Assembly (NCBI GenBank): GCA_000499405.2
Contig: HG738137.1
Span: forward strand, 22,862,546 to 22,926,545
From: Onchocerca volvulus
Taxonomy: Eukaryota > Nematoda > Chromadorea > Rhabditida > Onchocercidae
Length of the DNA stretch: 64,000 nucleotides
Direction of reading: 5' to 3'
A program made the translations under genes and the position numbers. Under the pieces are notes generated by a model, which was given only the letters and a program-made list of their open reading frames with translations, made no database searches and was not told where the DNA came from. Below are positions 1 to 12,600 of this stretch, piece after piece; within the stretch, counting starts at the first letter, position 1; each line of letters opens with the position of its first letter.

Positions 1-19
1 ACTGTTATTCTGAATTCAG

Positions 20-3000
20 TTGTGCTTCTGAGAATTATTTGGATGATGGTGAAATGAATCATTTTTGTTGGTACTCTTTAGTACGAATTTTTTGAAGAAA
101 CAAAGATATTTTAGTTAGGAAATGGTGGCACATCTGTTAAACGATATGATTATCCCATTTTTACGTCGGAAAATCGGCCACCAATCGCTACAGATGATGT
201 ACTTTATCAGAGTGCTTCACATATTTATGCAGGTGTTAGCGAAGATCCATACAGGTTTACATGATATTTTTTTGTAGTCTGAAGTGTTTTATTTAGCGGA
301 TATCCGCGAAGAGCGTGAGAGAATGGATGATCGAAATAATTGTTGATGTTTACTGAATATTATGATCACTCTCCAGTGATGATATAAAATGAAATTTAGC
401 GAAACTTTGAAAATTGATTTATTTTCTGGTGAATATACTGCATGTATGTCTTATATGCAATTTATTCAAGAAATAATATCCGTATTAGAAACAAACAACT
501 TAGACGAGAAAATTTTATTTGTTTTGCTTGCTTTTAATCATTTTTAATATGAAAAACGTATATCAAATGTCTGATCTGCTGATCCATCCGTATGAAACAT
601 ACTTGTGTAGTTGAACGAAATTTTTAGGAAATTACTTGAATTCTTTTTTTTTTCCAGTTCAATAACAAGTCATACAGGTGGTGATACGAATTATGATGTT
701 GGCTATAGCCATGTAAGAGAAAACATGAACACGGAGCCGTCACGCAGTTATCTTGCTAATGCGCAAGTAGAAAGTCGCACTCTTGATCATCTCTATTCAC
801 AAGTAAGTTTTGTGTACACTTTCAGGTACAACTAGATGATCAGCATGGACTTTACTCTTAATCTTATTTGCTTAATGATTTCGGATTTTCAAGACCAGAG
901 AATTTTTGGTGTTGCAACAAACATCCATACTGACACTCTATTGATTCTCATGAAATATAAACTTTTTTGTGTTTAGTTTTTTTAAAGAGCATTTTTAGAA
1001 AACAAATTTTTTGTAATCATTAATTTTACCTTTAAATTATCTAATTATCTTTAGGAAAATCTTGGATTTCTTTTTTCTCAAATACAGTTACATCCCTTTT
1101 AATTTCTTTGTAAGCCAACTATTCGCCCACGACAATATCACATAGTTTGCGCAAATTTTTTGGATAGCTTGCCTTTTCGATATTATTTCAACATTATGTT
1201 TGGGAAAATTGGCATCAAAATCAATTGATAATAGTAAAATATCTTCATATCCTTACAATCAAATATTGTTTGAAATATGTCAGCATTTAGTTCATGTGTA
1301 TCTCATTTTTATTGGAAGGCAATAAACATGTAAATGAGATTTATTGATGAATACTTTCTAGATTCGACGAGAGCCATCATTAAACAGGACTGCAAACTCA
1401 TCTACATATCGGCCTCTTCCCTCAAATGAATTCGCTGTTGAGTATATTTCAAGTGGAAGTGACAAGGTAAATGTTACTAAAATTTAAAACAAGATTATAA
1501 AGAATCCATTCCATAGATCAGCTTATCTCTTTTGCAAAAATTTTAATTTGACTATAACTGAAAATCTTGCAGTAGGAAACGGATAAAGTGCATCATAAGT
1601 CTGAAGCAAAATTATGTTATTTTTCTGCATTTATATGATTTTTGAAAAGCGTTCACTCTAACATATAGTTTAGCTGATTAACAAATTACTGGCAATAACA
1701 TTTGGATGATTTTCGAAATTGTTCGGTTAAAATTAGCAAAATTTGAATCTTATACAAATATTTCAGACAAGTCGAGAACCATCGTATCGCTATATAACAG
1801 TACGAGAAAGTGTTGATGCTATTCGTCAGCGACTAAATGAGCTTAATCCATCTTCGAATACACATCAGTCGGTCATAATTGATGGTTGTGGACCGATTCG
1901 AGAACATTATTATTCGTCGATTGGTGGTAGTGATTATGAAACGGTTCAGTTTTTCTTCGAAAATGAATAATGAAATATTGGAATGAGGAGAAGGAACAGA
2001 TTGATAGCATACTTAAGGGAAGAAAAGAAACCTTCAAAATATTATTCGTATGATTCCAATACATTAATTGAAACTGGCGATAGCAGATAGTTTGACACAG
2101 AACAAGCGGATTTGCGATGATTGTTGGAGCGGTCGAATTTATATAATAACATTGTCGTGAAAATTTATCTTTGTGGCAATCTTCGTATTTTAATCGCAGA
2201 CATTGATTTAATTTATCTAATTTTCATTTCCTTTTTGCTTGCTCATTCTCTGTTTATATCTTATATTTTTGTCAATTCCAGTTGCAAATCTCAGCGACAT
2301 CCACTAATCAGCCTTCCTACGATAGTCAGAATGTTCCTTCAACATCTCGTGTCAGTCATGGTTTGTTATATTTCCAAACATATTATTGGTGATTTCTCCG
2401 AAATATAATTGATGAATTAATGTTTATCAAAATTGGGAAAGTTGTAAATCCCATTAGCTATAATAGAATCAATTCTAGTTTCATAAATTTTATAATATTT
2501 AGTTTCATCAGTTTTGATTTTCACAGAAATTGTTTTCCCGTTTCTGGTTTATAAATTGAGAAGTAGTTTAATTTTAGATGAACAGCCTAAAACGATATCC
2601 AGTGCTGTTTATATTTGTGAAAATATGCCACCGAATCCACCTAAATCTCCAATACCTTTACGTTTCACTACTATAAACGACGATAATGATTTGCAACTAT
2701 CATTATCAGGTAAATGGAGTTTTTTTCAAAGAAGCTGATATTCCTGGAAAAACTTTTGATGAAAAGGTTTTGCAGCGGTCTTATTACGTTCGAAGACAAA
2801 GAAAATATTTGTTTCAGGTACTAATATGGATAAAACTATAAATAATAGTGACAACTGTAGTAATATTTCGGAAAAAATTCGCAGACTTCGAACAAATTTT
2901 TTTGACCAAGAACTCAAATTACTGAAAGGTTTGAATGGACCTTCGTCAACCGATCTCCGCTTTGGACAGTTACTGGGAACTACTGACCAACATGAAACAT

Positions 3001-4562
3001 CAAAATGCATTAATTCTTCCGACACTAACCGAAATTTAGATCCGGAACATTACTCTGATCAAACTTTAGGCAGTCAGTCGTCGACAAACTTTGATCACAC
3101 GTATGCGCATTTGCCAAAATTGACTGCCGATAGATCACATACACATAATGCACGGAACATAATACGAATTATGCCTTTTTCCACTGCAAATAGGCAGAAA
3201 GTTATGCATCAAGAGAAATGTAAAAATATTGCTCAGAATTCAAGGCCTCATAGTTTCCATGAAGCAAGTGCTTTTGGGACAAAACAGTCTGTCAAGGAAG
3301 ATATAACATTTCAACAAGGTACTGTTTATTTTTTTAGAAACAACTGAAACTTCTACATGATATTTATTAGATTCTGACAAAATTTTTAGAGGGCAGCAAC
3401 GAGGAAAGACAGTGTTTCATTCCTGAAAGACATGATAGATTTGGTAAACAGGCTGAGAATAACAGTAGTACTTCCTTCACAGGGGTATGTTTTGAAGCGT
3501 CTTTTTTTAAGTTATTTTTTGATATATTCAGATCTCTATGTTTCTCTAAAATAGCCCATTTTTTGTGGTCCTTTTTTATCAAGATATTTTTAGTGAAATC
3601 CCTTTAAAGAATAGAGAAATCTATTTTGCAAAGTCAGTTTGTCACTAACATCTTGATAACGATGTGGATTATACTATTTCATTCAATGGATGAGGTCAAA
3701 AGCTTTCAGTTTATATTTTACTGTGTTTTTACTTATAATATAAAAATCATCAAAATGATATTATCTTATCCTAGGTAATGACATTATCGTAGTCCTAACA
3801 TGCATCCACTCAATTTCTCCACGCCGATTGCACAATGATGATATTTTTAGGCTTCGGAAGATGTGCACAACAGTATTGATGTTTATTCCTTTCGATGTTC
3901 AAGTTCTCCTCGAACATATCCAGCAAATCGATCGGTAGTAAATTAGATTTCCAGAATTCCATATTCTTTGCCAAATTTGTATGATCAGATTTAAAGTTAG
4001 GAATCTTTCTAAGCATTTGAGGATTAAATCTTTGCAGACATCTTTGAATAAAGCCTCGAACAATGCTGAAGAAGGTATGGAAGCACAATCTTGTTCTCAT
4101 CCACGTAGTACGATAGAATTATCTTTTGAAGAAGGTGGTATTGATTTAAATTCTTTATAATGTTATTAAGCTTTTCAACAGCTAACTAATGCTAGAAATT
4201 TCTTAGGTATGGATGGTGATCGATCAGTGCAGACAGCCAGCCTTAGCTTCTCACATGAATTAATTGATGAAAATGGTTGGTTCTAAATTTATTTCGAAAT
4301 AACGACAAAGAAGAACGTTTTGGCGAACATACAGAAATTATTAAAAATGTATAGGACCATTTTATTTCCTTTAATATTACTCCCAAAATTTTCGATTTGG
4401 TAAAGAGGATATCAAGGTCTATGAAAATTAAAGTCTTTTTTTCTGAATTTTGAGTGCTTCGTGCTAGTCATTTTTTCATTTTAATGTAACTTTATTATTT
4501 TTATAGTTCAAAACAATGAAGACAACAATGGAGTGGGAACTGCCATCATTGATCCTTCTTAG
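20..4562 (+). CDS. Unrecognised Ser/Asn/Tyr-rich protein, 3' part (5' end outside window)
   Basis: I do not recognise this family. A chain of exons shares phase and canonical borders: 20-48(?), 119-254, 658-802, 1362-1466, 1767-1942(?), 2282-2360, 2578-2709, 2818-3318, 3390-3484, 3851-3934, 4038-4134, 4207-4275 and 4507-4562, ending in TAG at 4560-4562. From 119 on this gives roughly 550 residues. They are polar, rich in Ser, Asn, Thr, Arg and Tyr, with no predicted membrane segment or known fold. Tyrosines recur in short contexts (NYDVGYSHV, EYISSGSD, YRYITVRES, HYYSSIGGSDYET), which would suit a cytoplasmic tail or scaffold; this is inference. The link across 1943-2281 is unresolved: the 1767 exon either splices at a weak donor (1943) or runs into stops at 1968 and 1971. 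It could be the tail of a larger membrane or adaptor protein starting left of the window. Confidence 0.6.
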
Positions 4563-6615
4563 TCGCTGATCTCATCCGGTAATGTTTTGTTTTCTTTAAC
4601 GATGACAATTATTTAAGATTCAAAATTCATATTTTGATTATTTGTAATAGAAGGAAATTTTGGTCCTATACATCGAAATTTTGTAGGAATTTGAATGTAA
4701 GTATAAAATTCTTCATTCTTTAAGTTATAATATGATGGTGTTTTTGTATTATTAGTTACGTTATCTATTTATTGCTAGTTATGTTATTTGTATATTCTAT
4801 TTTTCTGCAGGTGAAAACATACTTTCGTATATGAGTAAGACGGACAATAAATCATCAAAAGCATTTGGAATAAATCAGTACAATTTTCTGAAGAATTAGC
4901 TCTTTTTTACGTTTTACTTTTTCAACTTTTAATGTTTCTATATTTTCTTGTTAAATTTTTGCATTATTTTATATGTTAAATGAGTTTCGAGGTTTTTTTT
5001 TTTTTTACTAATTTATCTTCATTTATATATCTATAGGAATTAGTGCATGTAATGCAATGTTAATTATTTGTATACTTCATTGTGATTTCGAATGATAATC
5101 ACATTGACAAAAACAAAGATCTGAATATGTAAGCAGATTTCAATTTGAAATGAATGGTGGCTGAAATTTGTGCCGTGAAAAAAGTTACCCCCTAGAAACA
5201 AAAGTTAGAGTTACCAAGCTTTCATTTCTGTAAATTTGTTGTAGTTTGTACAATTTTTTTAAATTTTGTTTCCTGCAAAAAATTTTAGTTTCCAATATTA
5301 TTTCATTTACTTCATCGTTGTTATAAATCATTGCTAGATAAAAGATGATATAATTTGAGGTACCGAATTTCATTTCACATTTCATCATGCTGTTGTCTAT
5401 TTTATTATCATTGTTTCCGTGGCGAAGGTTCTAAATTCACTGAAATAACGACCTCAATTAGTCAAGTAATCTGGGTACGGTTAATAATTATAATAATAAT
5501 TAATAATTCCAAGTATTACACAAGATGAAATTTATTGTTGTTTTTTACTTATATTTATTACGATTTTCCTTTCATTTTTGAAGACAGTTAATAATGTGAT
5601 AAGAAACTAGTAACCGATTGGCACATTTTTTCATAGATCTTTGTAATGACCTATCAAAATTTTAAAAAATGAATATAATTATTATAGGTTAAAAATTGAA
5701 ATGGAAATAATGGATTGCTTATATTCCATATAAGTATTTTTTTTCTTAAGTATTGAAAAGTATTGAAAACTTGAAATCATTTGCCCATCGCCAGAGTTCA
5801 ATGTGTTATGCATTATTTATTCGGGTAACATCCACATATCACTTGCATTTTTTTATTGTTTTGCTTTTTTCGCCTATTAATCATGCTTAAAGTGTTTCAA
5901 ACTTCCACTGTTTCGTGTAATATTGTACATTCAATTTTCAGATATTGATAAAATCATCTGCATAATTTTAATTTTGTGATTTGATACTAAATGCATTGTA
6001 AGTTTTGAATTATCGCTTACTTTATTACCTCATTTGCCGGTGTATCCAAGGTGATAATTTCTTGAAGACTTGGCAATCCACTGATAAGTCAAGCTGGAAT
6101 TCCTGGTGACTTTTTGGGACCTTCAAGTGCTGGTGTCTTTGAAATTACTTCCATATTTAGAACAAGCTTGATCAATTTTTAGTGTAAGACTTAAACAAAT
6201 CTTGTAAGCATAGGTTACTATTCGGGTACTAACTAAAGTTTTCGAATATAATTTTATAGATATATGAAATTAGGGAAGTCTTGCATTAATCCGGAAATAA
6301 AGGGAATAAGTGCTCTTTCTATGCTTTCTCTTGAATTACTTTGAAATTTTGAAAATTGTTGCAAGGCATTAGAAATCTAAGCATTTTTTTGCCAATGTAA
6401 AAGTGTTTGCGGCCACTTTTTCGATTTGATCTTTCTTGTTAAAAAATTTTTATTGTCTGGGATTGAATAATATGAAAATTATTTTTCCGAATTAAATAGT
6501 AATTGATGTAGTTAATAGACTGGCTGATAAGTTTTACGCTACTGTCATCGGAAGACATCAGTAAGTTGCATAATTATATTTTAGTTTTCCAAGGGTGACT
6601 TAAATTTCAAGTGTA
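4563..6615. other. AT-rich intergenic spacer before cpsf-1
   Basis: This spacer of about 2 kb contains only short ORFs full of stops and T-runs. I see no convincing exon chain, RNA gene or repeat. It presumably holds the 3' UTR of the upstream gene and the promoter of the CPSF1 gene. Confidence 0.5.
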
Positions 6616-6630
6616 TTTTGCAGGTGCATA
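6616..6630 (+). promoter_or_regulatory. Probable SL trans-splice acceptor of cpsf-1
   Basis: The sequence TTTTGCAG ends at 6623, seven bases before the ATG at 6631, with no upstream exon needed to complete the protein. A bare 3' splice site this close to a start codon is typical of nematode spliced-leader addition and supports the chosen start. That it is used in trans is inferred. Confidence 0.55.
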
Positions 6631-9600
6631 ATGTACGCAATTCTTCATGAAACGGATGATTCGACCGCGGTGAATTTTAGTGAATGTGGGAAATTTTTTC
6701 CAGAAAAAGGTTTACAAATAGTTACTGTTGGTATTAAATATTTGCGGATTTTTCGAGCCAATCCATATGCGTTGATATTGAAAGATGAGCAACAATGGGC
6801 GCAGACAACACGATTGGAATGTTTACTAGCTGTACGATTATTGGCACCAGTACAGTCATTCGCTATTGCCAGGATCCCACGTCAGTGTTTTTCTCTTTAT
6901 TTGAACTTTATGAGGCATTGATCATTGTGGCAAAGACATTGAAAATTTTTATGCAGTTAAAAAAAGTTAGATTTCAATTTGCCGATGGTTCAGTGCGTCA
7001 TTTTTTTGGAAAAGAAGCCATAAAATATAATGAGAGAGATAAAAACTCCTAAAATTTTTCTTACAAAATTTAATTCTTTGAGTGCTAAGCTTCATATATT
7101 TTTGATTCTTATCAATTTTTCTGCAAAAGTAGAATGAATTACTTATAGAGAACCCAGATTGCGACAGTCTTTTGCTTGGATTTGATGATGCGAAACTTTC
7201 CATTGTCGGTGTAAATCCAGCTGATCGATGTTTAAAAACAATTTCGTTGCATTGCTTCGAAGATGAACTGCTCAAAGATGGTTTCACCAAGAATTTACCT
7301 CGTCCAATTATTCGTGTTGATCCAGGTCAACGATGTGCTGCTATGCTTGTTTTTGGAAGGTAATATTTTGTAACATGCTTCCAGATATCATTTCAGTTTT
7401 TCCTATCGATAAGAAGAGTAGTGTGTCTTTTGGTGTATATTTTGCTTGTTTTTTCACTGCCAATTAACAAAATTAAGATTTTTATTTTTTTATAATTTAA
7501 ACTTTTCCAAAAAGATTGTTTTTATTAGTTGCCAATGTATGTTAGCTTTATTAAAGAGGAATATTTATTTTGAAGTAATCGAAATTTGAGATTGACTGGA
7601 ATTTTCAGTCATTTATATTTTAGTATGTATCGTATTGGTACTATGTTTTCAGATGTTTTGTTTTCTCTCATTGTTTCAGGTATCTTGCTGTGCTACCATT
7701 TAATGATTCAAGTGCTCAATTACATTCATATACAGTCCAGCTTTCCCAAATTGATTCTCGTTTGGTTAATGTAGTGGATATTGTTTTTCTCGATGGTTAC
7801 TACGAACCAACATTGTTATTTCTTTATGAACCTGTTCAAACCACTTGTGGACGGTAACTTTTTGATTTCTTCTTTGTGCTTTCTTTGAAAGATTTTTCTG
7901 AAATGTATCGCTTAGGCTTTAATGAAACATATGGAATTTTATATACCCGATTATTTAAGGTTTGTATCATGCTTGAAGCAGCAAAACATGCAGCGATAAT
8001 TCATTGACTATTAGATGAATTTTGAATATAGTTTTTTTTTTTTTTTTTTTTAACACGTTATTGGAAAATAACATATATTGTACTTTTGCAGTGCTTGTGT
8101 ACGTTACGATACTATGTGTGTATTGGGTGTCTCATTAAATGTTAAGGAACAAGTTCTTGCTTCTGTATGGCAGTTAAGCAATCTACCGATGGATTGTAAT
8201 CAGGTTTTTTTCTGAATTTTCAAATTTTTAGTACTTTTACAACTTTTTTTTCATCATTCTTTTTGTTCACTTCTTTTTACTATGTGTTTGATATGATTGA
8301 ATTTGTGTGCACACAAGAGTTATTAATGTATTCGAAATAACAATAATTATTTATATGTTTTTTAATTATTCATGGTTTCGCACTTTGCATCAGTGTTTGG
8401 AAACATTTTTTGAATTTTAAAATTCTAAATCACAAATATTCCTTATTTGATTCTTCTGAATAAAATCTGCCGCAGAGAAATAATTATTTTAGTATCGATG
8501 GCATATGAAACAAATGACTTTCCTTCTTAATCTCCATTTAAATTTTTGCTTTTTATAATTATTTTTTTTGTTAGAGGGATGATTTTTTTTTCCATTTCAA
8601 AAAATATTTTATGCAATTTGCTTCACTCTTTATAGATTCTTGCAATTCCACGACCAATTGGTGGAATTTTGCTAGTTGCTACAAATGGGCTTATCTATTT
8701 GAATCAATCCGTCCCTCCATGTGGTTGGTTATCTTTTCCATTCAAATCATTTTCAAATTTAGTTGGTATTAGTTTTATTTAAAACAACATTATGGTTTTG
8801 CATTTTCGTAAATATCTGAAAACGTTTCCCGGTCGAAAATTCTAATCATAATTATTCGTTGTTCAATAGAAATAACGCTGAAAGCTGAAGAGGAAATCAG
8901 AAATTATTTTGCTTCTATGAGGTTTTCGCTACAGTCTATGTTTTTACAGGTATATCACTTAATAGCTGCATGGATGGTTTTACCAAATTTCCATTAAAGG
9001 ATTTTAAACATATGGCTATGACATTGGACGGCTGTGTTGTGACCATTATTTCTACAAATAAGGTTTTCTATCTAAAATTTGAACTTTTCTGGAAATTCAG
9101 AGATGTTTATTTCACAGATCTTCCATCCTTTGAAGTGAAGATATGTAGGATTCATGAATTTGGATATGGCGACCAACAATTTTAACGTTAACAAAATTTA
9201 CGAATTACTATTTATTATTTTTAGATTTTACTTTGCGATCGAAATGGACGATTATTTACAGTAGTTTTGGTTACGGACGCCACGAATTCGGTCAAATCAT
9301 TGGAATTGAAGTTTCAATTTGGTAAGTTAAATTTTTTACCGTTCTCGTCTTTTTTTTTTCCAGGAAGAATAAACTGAGTATTTTCATAAATAGCTTTCTT
9401 GGCGATAATTTACTGATTTCGCGCTTCAAGTATTGTTAACTTCTACTCATTGTAATAATCTAGAGCTTTCCTTTATTATGAGAAACATATATATGCATTA
9501 TATACTGGAGTTCCATAAAACATCTTGAGTAGATCAAATATGAAATATTTATTTAATAAAATGAATTGAAAGTGTAATTGATTGGAACTGCATGTAGTCT

Positions 9601-12600
9601 GGAAGTGCAATTTCAATATGAAAGTAAGAGGAATACTGTTGTCTGAAACAAGAGTTTAGTAAATGGGATAGTCTGGAAGATAAATTTTATTCCCCTTCCT
9701 TCCCCCCCCCCCCCCCCCCCCCCTCCCTCACCTATTCAATAAATACTTTTATCGAATAAATCCTCGAATAGATTATTCACTCTTCTTGGGATATTCTGCA
9801 CATTTTTTTCGAAAATTTTCGAGAACTGCAAATAGAAGTTGTCTATTTCATTTGTCTTATTCATTTTTGCTTAGAAGTTTTTTAGAAAATTGAGATTATT
9901 TTTATATGATTCATATTCCTTGTTATAAAAAAGAATACTACTTCGCATAGCGGTAATAACAGTCTAATGATGATCGGAGTGTGGAATTATGAGTTTTTTA
10001 AAAGCAGTTTTATTGTTGGCGTAATTTGCTTTAGAAACAGTAATCCCGTGCACGATGACTTCTTGTTCACCTGGTTATCTTTTTATTGGATCTCGTCTTT
10101 GTGATTCCGTATTTCTACATTGTATTTTTGAACAACCTACATTGGAAGAATCTGCTGTGAAAAAAATAAAATTGAGTGCTGAATTAAATGGGAATGAAGA
10201 AGATGAAGATTTCGAGTTGTATGGAGAAATGCTTCCGAAGGTTGATATTATTAGCATTGATGACATACCACAAAGTTCTTCCAAAAATCTATTACGAGTT
10301 ATATACGTTTTGAAAGGAATATTATTTCTTTTATTATTATTAGAATATCATCTGTTCATATTCTAATAACTACAAATTTATATTAGTGTTATTTTTCATG
10401 ATTTTCGGTTTTTAGGTTACAAAAACGGTTTCAGCAGAAGAACTATTGAATATTCGCGTGCTTGATAAATTACTTAATGTTGGTCCCTGCAAGAAAATAA
10501 CAGGTGGTTGTCCGAGTATCAGTGCTTGCTTTCAAGAAATAGCCCGAAAAGATCCACTTTTTGATTTAGTAAATTTTTTGAACTTTTCGAAGTATTATTT
10601 TTAGAGATACTTTCATTTAATTCAATACAGGAATTACTCTAAAGAGAAGAATATAGCTTTATATACGTATAAAATACATCTGCTCTGCGAATAAAACACA
10701 TTGTCCGATTGATCATAATAAATTCAAGTGGATAATAGAAGGATTCTATTAGCAAGCAGTTAATTGCTATGGAAAAAATAAATATATTTTAAAAAAGACT
10801 TATGAATCATTTTTAATCAACACATATAAGAATAAGCTTTATCGAGCATTTTAAGATCAATCGGACAATGTGTTTTATTCGCTTTTTCCAGAGAATCGTA
10901 CAAAACTATATTCAGTAGATAGTTACGTTTTTATCAGAATTTCGATGTACTAAATAAGTGGTTATTTTTAGTAATCTTATTGACAGATCATCGAATAATT
11001 TTGAAATTTACTGAATAAATGAATTTTAAACTAGCATTATTGAAGTTATTCAAATATTGTATTATTTCAGGTATGCGCTTGTGGACATGATAAATTTGGG
11101 AGCATTTGCATACTACAGAGAAGCATTCGTCCCGAAATCATCACAAGTAGCAGGTTGTCTCATCTTTTCGCATTTTTATCTGAAAATCTTAAACTGGATA
11201 TTAAGCATTAGGAGTTAGTAATAGTTATTTAATATAACTTGTCGTTGAAAGAATATTTATTAATTTTTCATTTATTATTTGGATTTATTCTTTTATTTGG
11301 ACTTCCAGATTTCCCAATAGTTTAAGGAATTTATGATAAAGTAAAAAATAAGAAGGCAGAACTTTGTTCCAGCAAAAGTTTTTGATATCTCTAGTATTTT
11401 GATAGTGGTATTTTTTTTTTTAAAGTCCTTTATTACATATGAATTCGTAGTCGTTATTTTTATGAAATTAAGATATAATTAGTTTGTTAATTTGTTTTAA
11501 TATTTCCCGAGAAGAAGATATGGGCCTTTTATATTGAAGTTGAAATTGATAGAGTAGTGTTTTTGTTATCTTTTTGTTTTTAGTATTGAAGGAGTCGTGC
11601 AATATTGGGCCGTTGGGCGTCGTGAAGATGATACTCATATGTATTTTATCGCTTCGAGAGAGGTCAGCTTTTATTGTAGCAATTTTTATCGATATATTTA
11701 ATTCCACTAAATAAGTAAAAACTGTTTCAAGAATTGAGGGCTGGAATAAATCTCTTATGTTAAGCATAAAATTTGTTGATGCTGTCGCTATATTATTAGC
11801 ACACTATATCAAGTAATTGCAGGGTTCTTGTAGTTCAAGTCTTATGACTAAATTCATTTTATTAACTTTCTCTGTTAATGTTTCAAATCCACATCACAGT
11901 ATTACATACTTCATTTGAGATATGTCTCTTTATTATTTGCATTTATCAAGAGATTTGAATTTATATGGACTGAAATTTTTTAGTTGGGAACTTTGGCATT
12001 GGAAACCGACAATGATTTGGTAGAGCTGGAAGCGCCGATATTCGCGACGTCGGAATCAACCATTGCTGCAGGTGAATTAGCTGATGGTGGACTTGCTGTT
12101 CAAGTATGCCTTTCAAAAAAAGTTTAATCAGAATTTACGTTTCTCTGGTAATCATTCTTTGATGAACATTTTTGTTTGCATTTTTTCAGATAACTACATC
12201 GAGTTTGGTAATGGTTGCAGAGGGGCAACAAATCCAGCATATACCGCTTCAATTGACATTCCCAGTGCGGAGTGCTTCTATTGTGGATCCATACATTGCG
12301 ATATGCACACAAAACGGGAGATTATTAATGTACGAATTGACCAGTCATCCGCACATACATCTCAAGGTAATGGTACCATTCTCAAAATTTGCATTAGTTC
12401 TTTTCAAATTTGTTTTAAGAAACAATCGATCAAATATGATAAACTGTTTTTGTTTCATGGCTGGCTTTTGTTAGTTATATACATATCAAAGCTGTCAAGT
12501 TTGGATGGAGAGGTGAGTCAGAAAATTTTCTTTTGCAGGAAATTGATATTTCAAAAAAATTGCGTCATGAGACATCGCCAATAACATCCATATCAATTTA

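Noticed and set aside
3810..4100. 96-codon minus-strand ORF
   Set aside because: Antisense shadow of two plus-strand exons (3851-3934 and 4038-4134) that join in phase.
12084..12584. 166-codon plus-strand ORF inside cpsf-1
   Set aside because: Mostly a different frame over exon 13 and flanking introns; the CPSF1 frame matches the family.
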